NCBI GenBank assembly: GCA_030041535.1
Contig: JASHNR010000001.1
Location: forward strand, 1-64,000
Source: Nitrosopumilaceae archaeon
GTDB taxonomy: Archaea > Thermoproteota > Nitrososphaeria > Nitrososphaerales > Nitrosopumilaceae
Direction of reading: 5' to 3'
DNA: 64,000 nucleotides
Of this stretch, positions 50,849 to 58,086 are shown piece after piece. The notes under the pieces are model-generated. The model made no database searches. It was given only the letters and a program-made list of their open reading frames with translations, and had not been told where the DNA came from. The stretch's first letter is position 1. Each line of letters opens with the position of its first letter. The translations under genes and the position numbers were made by a program.

Positions 50849-51649
50849 GTGACTAACATATATGAGAATGCAGCACATGACTTTCTTGAACTTGCAAGCG
50901 AACAACGTCTGAACATAATATTCAAACTTTTAGAGAAAAAATCCAAGATCTCAAACATGGCAAAAGAACTGCACGCCACGGTTCAGGAGGTTCATAGGAA
51001 CTTTGAGCGACTCGCAGATGCAGGGTTGATTGTAAAGGACCGTGATGGCTTGTATGATCTTACTACATATGGCAAAACAATGTGCACCCAAGTCCCATCG
51101 CTGTTGTTTCTTTCTAAGAATAGAAAATATTTTGAGAATCATAATTTTGGAGATGTTTCGATGAAATTTATACAAAGAATAGGTGCACTTGCGGGAGGAC
51201 AACAGGTAAAAGGGTTTGTCAAGGTTTTAGAGCAATGGAAGTCAATTTACAAAAATGCGGATGAGTTTGTTTATGAAATTTTCACCGAAGTACCACTTGA
51301 TCTAATAGAACCACTTTTAACCAAAGTAAGAAAGGGAGTTAAACTAAATTACATTTTTTCAGAATCTGTTATAGTCCCCAAAGGCAGACAAAACTTGCTC
51401 AAAAAATTAGGCATGAAAGATTTAATTGATAAAGGCTTGGTTGAGCGAAAAATGAGTGCAGACACAGATGTGATCGTAGTATTAAATGAGAAAGAAGCAT
51501 GTGTTGGTTTTCCCACCATGGATGGCGTCACAGACATACGTGAAATGTTTTATAGTAAAGATCCTCTATTCCACGAATGGTGTCTGGACTATTTTAGATA
51601 CTGCTGGTATAACTCTGACTCGTTTCAAGAAAGTAAAATTCGTGAATAA
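50849..51649 (+). CDS. Winged-helix regulator with FilR1-like ligand domain
   Basis: In this 266-residue protein, residues 1-85 are a winged helix (FLELASEQRLNIIFKLLEKKSKISNMAKEL, VHRNFERLADAGLIVKDRDGLYDLT) and 90-266 match the FilR1/DUF1724 methanogenesis-regulator-type domain (FVYEIFTEVPLDLIEPLL, KGVKLNYIFSESVI). It probably binds a small ligand and represses or activates transcription. The start is GTG 50849, with a TATA-like ACATAAATAA 20-30 bases upstream, consistent with a leaderless transcript. Confidence 0.8.
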   Translation: MTNIYENAAHDFLELASEQRLNIIFKLLEKKSKISNMAKELHATVQEVHRNFERLADAGLIVKDRDGLYDLTTYGKTMCTQVPSLLFLSKNRKYFENHNFGDVSMKFIQRIGALAGGQQVKGFVKVLEQWKSIYKNADEFVYEIFTEVPLDLIEPLLTKVRKGVKLNYIFSESVIVPKGRQNLLKKLGMKDLIDKGLVERKMSADTDVIVVLNEKEACVGFPTMDGVTDIREMFYSKDPLFHEWCLDYFRYCWYNSDSFQESKIRE

Positions 51650-51692
51650 ATAACGGTATAAATTTAATCTTGTAATATATTCTAAAATTTCA

Positions 51693-52568
51693 TTGCTTGA
51701 CTTTACCCTAGAATATCTGTGTTGCATAAACTGCAAGTCAGATCTATCAATTGAACCATTGACATATAGTGAAGAAATACAAGAAGGATTTCTCAATTGT
51801 GTAAAATGTGATCATAGCTATCCTGTGATATCTTCTGTACCTTTTATGTTAGACAACTTTTCGTCGTACCTCTCAATTCGAATGGCACTAGGGGGCCAGT
51901 TGATGCTGATGGCAAAATCTCAAAAAATGAAGTCATTTGTAAAGAACACCTTGGGAAAGATAAATCGTGCATCTGAAGATACTTCGAATCTGGAAAGAAA
52001 TTGGATAGGGATTTACAAACGTAGCATGGGATCAAAATTCTATGCGCATGTCAAAGACTCGATTCAGAAATTACATCGATGCGATCTTGTACTGGAACAT
52101 GGATGTTCAGTAGGTTATATGGCAAGAGAAGCTGCAAAACAAAACTCGCGTGTATTTGGAATAGATAAATCATTTTATGCAATTCTGGAAGCAAAGAAGC
52201 ATCAAAGAAAAAATTCAGATTTTGTGGTAGCTGACTCGCTGAACACTCCTTTTGGAAATAAAAAATTTGATTTGGTAATTGCCTTAAACTTGCTTGATAT
52301 CGTAGAGCCATCAGAACTTTTACAGATTGTTTCACATCAAACGCGGCAATTTCTTGTGTTGTCAGATCCATATGACTTTGAGCGAGGGAAAAACTCTGTA
52401 AAATCAAAAACAAGTCCAGGAGAATTAAGATCGTACCTGAGAAATGCTGGATTTAAATTAATTCAAAGAACAACCAATACAAGCTTTATTCCATGGAAAT
52501 TAAACATGAATTCTAGGCTAAGTTTGAATTACAAAGTAGATCTGATTGTTGCGCAAAAAAGCAATTAG
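51693..52568 (+). CDS. SAM-dependent methyltransferase with N-terminal Trm112-like zinc domain
   Basis: In this 291-residue protein, residues 1-60 have CCINCKSDL and NCVKCDHSYPVISSVPFML, a Trm112-like zinc-binding fold. The catalytic domain follows with motif I CDLVLEHGCSVGYMA (SAM loop), a DSLNTPFGNKKFDLVIALNLLDI segment and IV-like FLVLSDPYDF. The start is TTG 51693, 20 bases below a TATA-like TAATATAT. The stop is shared with the convergent radical SAM gene (four-base overlap). The target is unknown. Confidence 0.78.
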   Translation: MLDFTLEYLCCINCKSDLSIEPLTYSEEIQEGFLNCVKCDHSYPVISSVPFMLDNFSSYLSIRMALGGQLMLMAKSQKMKSFVKNTLGKINRASEDTSNLERNWIGIYKRSMGSKFYAHVKDSIQKLHRCDLVLEHGCSVGYMAREAAKQNSRVFGIDKSFYAILEAKKHQRKNSDFVVADSLNTPFGNKKFDLVIALNLLDIVEPSELLQIVSHQTRQFLVLSDPYDFERGKNSVKSKTSPGELRSYLRNAGFKLIQRTTNTSFIPWKLNMNSRLSLNYKVDLIVAQKSN

Positions 52569-53641
52569 ATTTGCTGTACCGTGTCAGGAACGCGCTGGTT
52601 AATCATCTTGGATAGACCTCGCATATAGTTTTGGGCAAAAGTTGTTACAGGTTGGGAGGAATACCATATGCATCCCAACACTTCGCAGTCATGGCACGTC
52701 TTTGCAATCTCCCACTGTGGTGCACTCCATATTTCATCCACGCTTTTTTCAAGAAGGTTGTACGTGTTTTCTGGTTTGCTATATTTCCAGCATGGCACCA
52801 TGACTGTGCCATTTCCGTTGACAAAGATGCTCTTCCAAACCCCGCATTCATCATACATGCCACGCCCGTGTTCAATTATTTGTTCAAAGTATTGCGGTGG
52901 GATCATGATTTGAGGGTCTTCTTTACTATGTATGTGCTCAAGCACACTCTGACAAACTTTCACGATGGTTTCCCTGTCAGGAAGTAGAGAATAGTCCACA
53001 TCTGATCTGTCTTCTACGAAGGTCAGAGAAACTGAATTCACACCAAGCTCTTTTGCTCTCTTAAAATATGATTTGTCGATGAATTCTTTTGTGTTAAACT
53101 TGGTTATGACAGAATTGAAGTAATGTGGAACCTTGTACTCTGTTAACAATTGTAGGTTTTGCATTACGCGCTGGTACGTCTGTGGAGTAACTCCGCGAAC
53201 TTTGCAATAGGATTCCTCAAATACAGAATCTATACTACATGTGATGAACTGAACATAGTTTTTTAGTTCGTCAAGATCAATTGTATGTAACAATGAACAG
53301 TTTGTAATCAATGTAATTGGCAATTTGAGGTTGTACACATGGCGTACAAGCTCCATGAAATCTGGCCTGCTCGTAGGTTCTCCGCCCTCTATTATAGACC
53401 AAATGCAGTACTCTGCAACTTTGTCAAAAATCTGTTTCCATTGATCAGTTGTCAAGTCGTTTTTGCTTGCAAGCTTTATCTGGCCTTGCTTGTCCGAATC
53501 CCCAAATGGGCACATGGGGCAGTAGTAATTACAATAATGGGTAAGGCTAAAAACTGCAATTATGGGTCTTCTTCTTCCAACTGCTCGATTCAAAGACCAC
53601 TTGCCCACTCTATTGATTGTCCTAATTACGTCTACGACCAC
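52565..53641 (-). CDS. Radical SAM/SPASM-type enzyme
   Basis: In this 358-residue protein, the radical SAM cluster is C37-x3-C41-x2-C44 (HYCNYYCPMCPFG), followed by GGEPTSRPDF (GGE motif), VRGVTPQTYQRVM and a late SPASM-like region with VPCWKYSKPE, HDCEVLGCIWYSS (several Cys for an auxiliary cluster). SPASM proteins modify peptides or make cofactors. No precursor peptide is visible next to it. It converges on a zinc-tailed methyltransferase, a pair worth testing as a pathway. Confidence 0.85.
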   Translation of the reverse strand: MVVDVIRTINRVGKWSLNRAVGRRRPIIAVFSLTHYCNYYCPMCPFGDSDKQGQIKLASKNDLTTDQWKQIFDKVAEYCIWSIIEGGEPTSRPDFMELVRHVYNLKLPITLITNCSLLHTIDLDELKNYVQFITCSIDSVFEESYCKVRGVTPQTYQRVMQNLQLLTEYKVPHYFNSVITKFNTKEFIDKSYFKRAKELGVNSVSLTFVEDRSDVDYSLLPDRETIVKVCQSVLEHIHSKEDPQIMIPPQYFEQIIEHGRGMYDECGVWKSIFVNGNGTVMVPCWKYSKPENTYNLLEKSVDEIWSAPQWEIAKTCHDCEVLGCIWYSSQPVTTFAQNYMRGLSKMINQRVPDTVQQI

Positions 53642-53752
53642 GGTTCTAGTTCATTCTTAAATCTATTAAAATCTTGTAATTTCCTTGCTTGTTTTTTAAT
53701 AGGTGTTTGTGGCCTTGAATTAATTTATTTAAAAGCATAACCTAGTTTTCAC

Positions 53753-54292
53753 ATGAAATCTTTGGTTTATGTTATACCTATTGCTGCCATAATTTTTACA
53801 ATATCTTTCTTACTTGTGCGGGAAAATGTAATTCCAGCAGGACACAATCAAACTTTTGTGCTATCAAGTTCTGCATTTGAAAATAATGGAACTATTCCAT
53901 CACAATACACATGTGATGGTAATAGCATATCGCCGCCTCTTGCAATATCTGGCGTTCCACAAACCGCAAAAAGTCTCGCACTCACTGTTGTTGATGTTGA
54001 TGCTCCAAAAGGGCCATTTACGCATTGGACAATGTGGAATATTCCAATCAATAACACCACATTCTATGCAGGTGAAGACATGATGTTTCCTCAAGGGATT
54101 ACAAGTGCTAGAACCAATGGCTACAAAGGGCCATGTCCTCCATCTGGAACACACCGGTATTTCTTTACCCTCTATGCCTTGGACACTCTTCTTAATCTTG
54201 GTCAAAATACAACAAGAAATGATCTGGAACAAGCCATGAATGGACACATCGTAGACAAGACTGAACTAATGGGACGATATTTCAGGAGCTGA
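53753..54292 (+). CDS. PEBP (YbhB/RKIP-like) protein, membrane-anchored or secreted
   Basis: The 179-residue protein has an N-terminal hydrophobic segment (MKSLVYVIPIAAIIFTISFLLV) that can be a signal anchor. The remainder is a phosphatidylethanolamine-binding-protein fold: YTCDGNSISPPLAI, VVDVDAPKGPFTHWTMWNI and GYKGPCPPSGTHRYFFTLYALD are the three conserved motifs lining the ligand pocket. Its role in archaea is unknown; related proteins bind lipids or act as kinase inhibitors. It is a single gene. Confidence 0.9.
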   Translation: MKSLVYVIPIAAIIFTISFLLVRENVIPAGHNQTFVLSSSAFENNGTIPSQYTCDGNSISPPLAISGVPQTAKSLALTVVDVDAPKGPFTHWTMWNIPINNTTFYAGEDMMFPQGITSARTNGYKGPCPPSGTHRYFFTLYALDTLLNLGQNTTRNDLEQAMNGHIVDKTELMGRYFRS

Positions 54293-54377
54293 TTTTTTCA
54301 TATTATTGTACAAGTGTAAGACAAATCATGCACTAACCAAAAATTATAAATGTGATCTAGAAGATTACAGAATATGC

Positions 54378-54463
54378 GGCTATGGCATTAGCCTTGAAAT
54401 AAAAAATTCTAAACCGCATCAAATGATGCTAATAATGTCTACCAAAATAAAAAATAGGTAGAC
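54378..54463 (+). repeat. Inverted repeat, left arm, carrying a promoter and three dyads
   Basis: Bases 54378-54452 match 57532-57458 perfectly on the other strand (75 of 75). Inside are dyads GGCTA..TAGCC, GCATCAAATGATGC (54416-54429) and GTCTACC..GGTAGAC (54437-54463, 13-base loop), the last ending just before ATG 54466. GAAATAAAAAATTC at about 54395-54408 can be the TATA box, placing the start of transcription near the GCATCA dyad and the GTCTACC hairpin in the 5' leader. This reads as a promoter with operators. Confidence 0.9.
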
Positions 54464-54465
54464 AA

Positions 54466-55041
54466 ATGAAAACAAAAAATTCAAAAGGTTCACTTCTTAC
54501 TGATGTAGGACTTGATCCTGAAACTGATTATGAATTAGGATTCTATTATGGATATATTTTTGACGGACTCGACGATGAGATCAGACACGACATAATGGAA
54601 TTGATAGACATAAACAAAGTGTTCGCAAGTGCATTTGGTCGAGGTTCTGGCTGGAAGTTTACCAAGTCATCAGTTCGTACAAAACAAATTCTAATGGAAC
54701 TCTGCAAGTCTAACCACGAACTGGCAAAACAATTCTGTCAAAGCATTGGAAATCATATGGGAAAGCTTACTGATAGTACACTGAATAGTCTTTTGAACCT
54801 TGCAAAAGATGATCCTTTCTTTGCAGCTAGACTGGGTTATGAAATTGGATACAATTTTTATAAATTGAAAGAAAATATGACGCAAATTGTATTTGATTTT
54901 GCTTCTCTAAAACTTGATTTTGCACATAAGATGGGGATTGGTGTTAAAGATACTTTTAGCAAGTTGGAAGATGATGATAGAAAACTAACATTGAATTTTG
55001 CAAAAAAGAATAAAAGTTTTGCAAGCGGTATGACAAATTAA
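54466..55041 (+). CDS. Helical-repeat protein behind the left inverted repeat
   Basis: The 191-residue protein is not recognised. It is wholly helical with recurring FAxxxGxxxG and NxxL-like segments (YELGFYYGYIFDGLDDEIRH, KVFASAFGRGSGWKFTK, KLTDSTLNSLLNLAKDDPFFAARLGYEIGYNF, KLDFAHKMGIGVKDTFSKL), suggesting a stacked-helix repeat domain. It has no signal peptide. It is controlled by the same 75-base module that precedes the facing operon, so the products probably act together. It could be an effector or an immunity-like partner; this is inference. Confidence 0.65.
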   Translation: MKTKNSKGSLLTDVGLDPETDYELGFYYGYIFDGLDDEIRHDIMELIDINKVFASAFGRGSGWKFTKSSVRTKQILMELCKSNHELAKQFCQSIGNHMGKLTDSTLNSLLNLAKDDPFFAARLGYEIGYNFYKLKENMTQIVFDFASLKLDFAHKMGIGVKDTFSKLEDDDRKLTLNFAKKNKSFASGMTN

Positions 55042-55176
55042 TCCTTAGTGTGTGGGATTAAATCATTACAATGACACAAAAGACGATCTATCGTATTTGG
55101 GATGATTTGTTTTTTAAATGATTAAGAAAAATACTATTTACTCATAGTTTTGATTTTATGATCTATAAAACATTGG

Positions 55177-55428
55177 TTATGATTCATTTTCTTCATTTAC
55201 TATCATTGTTATAGTTGATGTAATTTTGTCAATTTTTCTAATTTTTTCTAGTATGTTCTGCATGTCGTTCATACTGATACTTTCTATTTTTAGAACCATG
55301 TTGTACACGCCATAAACTTCTCGGATCTCATACTTTGTAGCTGTATCTCCCTTCATTATCTCTTCAACATTGTTGAGTATTTCGCCTTCTGAATCTGGCT
55401 TACTGTTTAACAAAATGTATGCCATCAT
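55177..55428 (-). CDS. Stand-alone Lrp/AsnC ligand-binding (RAM) domain
   Basis: The 83-residue protein has the RAM alpha-beta sandwich without a DNA-binding helix-turn-helix: MAYILLNSKPDSEGEILNNV, DTATKYEIREVYGVYNMVLKIES, and a C-terminal TSTITMIVNEE. Stand-alone RAM proteins usually bind small ligands and regulate partners. Its start overlaps the stop of the upstream TIR-like gene by four bases, and it is last in the cassette's minus-strand operon. Confidence 0.8.
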   Translation of the reverse strand: MMAYILLNSKPDSEGEILNNVEEIMKGDTATKYEIREVYGVYNMVLKIESISMNDMQNILEKIRKIDKITSTITMIVNEENES

Positions 55429-55901
55429 ATTTTTGTCCTAGCATACAAATCAAGAAATGCGTCCACATCTATTGGTTCTTCCATGATTTCAGATATTTGT
55501 TCTATCTTGGTTACTATGGAAAAACACTGTTTCTTGAAACTATCTTCGTTAAATCTCATCACAGTTATCTGTTTTGGGATGTCGACAAATTTGTTCTCCA
55601 AGTCAGTGTTTGTCAAAAGTATGAGATTCAATCCCTTTCCTTGTGCATATCCTATCCCCTGATTAATCGCACTCGAGTTTATGATCTCTGCATCGGTGAT
55701 GAGAATTAGGCATATGCTAGAACGCACTATTTCTTTAAATTCTGAGGATATGAAATTACCTTGTAATTCACTATAAACTAACTGTGTCTTGAATCCTTTT
55801 TCTTCAAGTATGGATTTTAAAACACACGCATATGTCTCATAGTCTGTTTTATTGTAACCTATTGAAACTTTGAATCTTGGATGTATCATTTTATGGTTCA
55901 C
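55425..55901 (-). CDS. TIR-like / nucleoside-deoxyribosyltransferase-like protein
   Basis: The 158-residue alpha/beta protein is of the flavodoxin-like TIR group: FKVSIGYNKTDYETYACVLKSILEEKGF, SSICLILITDAEIINSSAINQGIGYAQGKGLNLILLT, then QITVMRFNEDSF. The signature where catalytic members have a Glu before the GYAxGKGKPV helix is Gln81 here (NQGIGYAQGKG), so NADase activity is doubtful. It overlaps the end of the TFB gene by 11 bases and the RAM gene by four, in one operon. A sensing role is possible. Confidence 0.65.
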   Translation of the reverse strand: MNHKMIHPRFKVSIGYNKTDYETYACVLKSILEEKGFKTQLVYSELQGNFISSEFKEIVRSSICLILITDAEIINSSAINQGIGYAQGKGLNLILLTNTDLENKFVDIPKQITVMRFNEDSFKKQCFSIVTKIEQISEIMEEPIDVDAFLDLYARTKI

Positions 55902-56913
55902 TACGATCCAATTTTCTTGATCTTTGTAAAAAATGCTGAGGACCTTTATTCATTACATCTGTCAAATGATAACGCGCGACATGATGTTTGCCTTTTTTCT
56001 TTTTTATTTCTGTATGTGATGACATGGCAAGTACTTTGTAGCTATTTCGTAGGGTTACTTCGGTTACATGAGACGCTCTTGCAATATTCTTCTGAGTCAT
56101 TCTAACGCCGTTTATCACGCAGGATAAGTATATAGCTGCAGCTGCTACCCCTTTTGGGGCCTTTCCTATTCTAATTCCGTCTTCTACTGCGTCATTGAGA
56201 ATAAGTATCGCATTTCGTTTGATTTTTTCACTGACCTCAATATTGCTTGCTATGTGTGCTATGTATCTTATTGGATCTGCTATTGGCATATTTAGATCGA
56301 GTTCGAAGATAAGTAACCTGTAGCATTTAGCAAGTTCTCTTTTTTGTATTCCTGTTGCCGACGAAATATCTTTCAAAGTTCTCGGAATTCCGCCATCTCT
56401 ACAAGCAGCATATACTGAAGCCCCCAGTAAGATTGCTATGGAACGTCCTTTTACAAGGCCTCTTGCAAGAGCTTTTCTATAGATGTGCGCTGATTTTTCT
56501 ACTATGTTATCGGGTAGAGTTATTTTATCTTTTATTCTAGCAAGTTCAGAAAAAGCGATTCTGAGATTTTTTTCAATCAATATTCCACTTATGTTACTTC
56601 TGTTATCTAATTTCTTTAGCTGTATCATCATTGTCTTCATAAAAGGAGATAAAGGCCTTCCAAATGCATCTCTGTACGCAGGATTGATTATTGTTGTTAA
56701 TCCCTTGTCTGATCTTGCAAGTGATTGTGCCATGCCACCTGTTTGTTCCCCGTCCTTTGAAAACCCTCTCGCGTTTACCTCGTCTATTCTCTGTTCTAAT
56801 ACTAGGCCACATCTGCCACAAATAACTTCTCCAAGCACGGTGTCTGTAAATATTGATTCTTTAAGGCATCTAGGACACTGATTCTGCTTTGTGTTGCTTA
56901 TATTGCGTTGCAT
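55891..56913 (-). CDS. tfb: Transcription initiation factor B, second copy, with extended C terminus
   Basis: The 340-residue TFB has a zinc ribbon (C13, C16, C32, C35), linker RSDKGLTTIINPAYRDAFGRPLSP and two cyclin folds with KSAHIYRKALARGLVKGRSIAILLGA and the C-terminal recognition helix VTEVTLRNSYKVLA. It differs from the other TFB by a tail of about 40 residues (HTEIKKKKGKHHVARY...RSRKLDRSEP). It lies downstream of the roadblock gene (two bases apart) and overlaps the TIR-like gene. Confidence 0.93.
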   Translation of the reverse strand: MQRNISNTKQNQCPRCLKESIFTDTVLGEVICGRCGLVLEQRIDEVNARGFSKDGEQTGGMAQSLARSDKGLTTIINPAYRDAFGRPLSPFMKTMMIQLKKLDNRSNISGILIEKNLRIAFSELARIKDKITLPDNIVEKSAHIYRKALARGLVKGRSIAILLGASVYAACRDGGIPRTLKDISSATGIQKRELAKCYRLLIFELDLNMPIADPIRYIAHIASNIEVSEKIKRNAILILNDAVEDGIRIGKAPKGVAAAAIYLSCVINGVRMTQKNIARASHVTEVTLRNSYKVLAMSSHTEIKKKKGKHHVARYHLTDVMNKGPQHFLQRSRKLDRSEP

Positions 56914-56915
56914 TT

Positions 56916-57317
56916 TTATCTAGCCCTCTGGCTGAATTCAGCTTTTAAAAGACGCATTATCAAAAACGCAACTTTTAACACATCACTTCTCTTTTCTATG
57001 TAAATGTACAATATTTCCTTATCCAAAGGAAAGATCATTGTTATTATTGGGCCATAAGATATAGTGAAATCTTGTGGCCCAATATGACGATCGTGTTCTC
57101 TTCTCATCCTCACTCCTAATGCTATTTCCATTAGCAATACTTCATCTTGTAGCCCCAACCAACGCGTGTCTGTTTTGTTTTTTTTACTTTGAGCAAGTAA
57201 TTTTCCCTTGTCATCAATTATTCCAACAAACACTATATTGGAATCTAAGTTAAGGACTCTATCACAAACAGATTCTAATGCATCAGTTTGTATAGTCATG
57301 TTCTGATTCCTTACCAT
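56916..57317 (-). CDS. Roadblock/LC7-like sensor protein
   Basis: The 133-residue protein resembles roadblock domains: an N-terminal helix (DALESVCDRVLNLDSNIVFVGIIDDKGKLLAQS), then strands with TRWLGLQDEVLLMEIALGVRMRREHD and FPLDKEILYIYIEKRSDVLKVAFLIMRLL. Thaumarchaeal copies accompany regulators. It overlaps the preceding 54-residue frame, and its 3' end abuts TFB, so the three may be translated as one coupled message. Confidence 0.7.
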   Translation of the reverse strand: MVRNQNMTIQTDALESVCDRVLNLDSNIVFVGIIDDKGKLLAQSKKNKTDTRWLGLQDEVLLMEIALGVRMRREHDRHIGPQDFTISYGPIITMIFPLDKEILYIYIEKRSDVLKVAFLIMRLLKAEFSQRAR

Positions 57318-57447
57318 TTAATTGAGCATTAGAACGGGGGTGGAGTCGTACAATGTTAGATGACTCTGGATCTCTTTGTATGTTTGCCCAGTTTATTGTG
57401 GGAATATATCCCTGAGTATACTCCGCATTTTTCTCTTTGTTTGTCAT
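57283..57447 (-). CDS. Small hypothetical protein at the head of the cassette operon
   Basis: A 54-residue protein starts MTNKEKNAEYTQGYIPTINW and ends EHDYTN. It begins three bases inside of the right inverted-repeat module (hairpin end at 57451), exactly mirroring the start of the facing gene at 54466. It overlaps the roadblock start by 35 bases in another frame. No motif is recognised. Its placement behind the conserved leader argues for a real gene. Confidence 0.6.
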   Translation of the reverse strand: MTNKEKNAEYTQGYIPTINWANIQRDPESSNIVRLHPRSNAQLNGKESEHDYTN

Positions 57448-57450
57448 TTT

Positions 57451-57532
57451 GTCTACCTTTTATTTTGGTAGACATTATTAGCATCATTTGATGCGGTTTA
57501 GAATTTTTTATTTCAAGGCTAATGCCATAGCC
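57451..57532 (-). repeat. Inverted repeat, right arm, carrying the same promoter module
   Basis: Bases 57458-57532 are the perfect reverse complement of 54378-54452. The GTCTACC..GGTAGAC hairpin (57451-57473) has a nine-base loop, against 13 in the left arm because of a four-base insertion there. The arms face inward and are 3 kb apart. A GCATCATTTGATGC dyad lies at 57481-57494. Confidence 0.9.
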
Positions 57533-57667
57533 TACTTAATATGCGACTATCCGCCTTTTATTCTTTTTTAAAATACTAATTGTGGACTGGTCAAGAAATT
57601 GAACATACATAAAAAACCGAGATATATAAAACATCTAAATCATAGAGCAGCTATTTGTATTTGAAGA

Positions 57668-58084
57668 ATGCCTATACAAAAAATACTGGTGGGTTATGAT
57701 GGTACAGAATCATCTGAACATGCATTAGAATTTTCTATCGACATTGTCAAACAGCATGATGCAAAGTTGTATCTGGCATTTGTTGTCAATGAACCAACTG
57801 GAATGTCAGGCCCTGTACCGGATGAAGTGTATCAATCTCTAGTAAATATAGGGCAGAAGACTTTGTCTAACGCGGTTCAACAAGTAAAAAAGCAATTTAT
57901 TAAATATGAAACTTGCCTGGAGACAGGTAATCCGGGTCAAAAATTATTGGCATTAGCAGATAAAATTAAACCGGATTTGGTAGTATTTGGTGCCATCCAG
58001 CATTCCTCGTCCGAAAAAGCACTTGGTACAACATCTTCTTATTTTTTAAAATCTGGAAGGCATCCGCTTCTTCTAGTGCCATAG
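57668..58084 (+). CDS. Universal stress protein A family
   Basis: The 138-residue UspA domain: KILVGYDGTESSEHALEFSI at the N terminus, LVVFGAIQHSSSEKALGTTSSYFLKSGRHPLLLVP at the end. The ATP-binding pattern G-x2-G-x9-G-S/T is only partly kept (GAIQHSSSEKALGTTS), so it may not bind ATP. It lies at the edge of the cassette and converges with the antiporter-like subunit gene. Confidence 0.9.
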   Translation: MPIQKILVGYDGTESSEHALEFSIDIVKQHDAKLYLAFVVNEPTGMSGPVPDEVYQSLVNIGQKTLSNAVQQVKKQFIKYETCLETGNPGQKLLALADKIKPDLVVFGAIQHSSSEKALGTTSSYFLKSGRHPLLLVP

Positions 58085-58086
58085 AT

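Noticed and set aside
54378..57532. Inverted repeats as terminal repeats of an insertion sequence
   Set aside because: No transposase-like gene lies between the arms, the arms end exactly at start codons, and no target-site duplication is visible. A promoter module explains them better.
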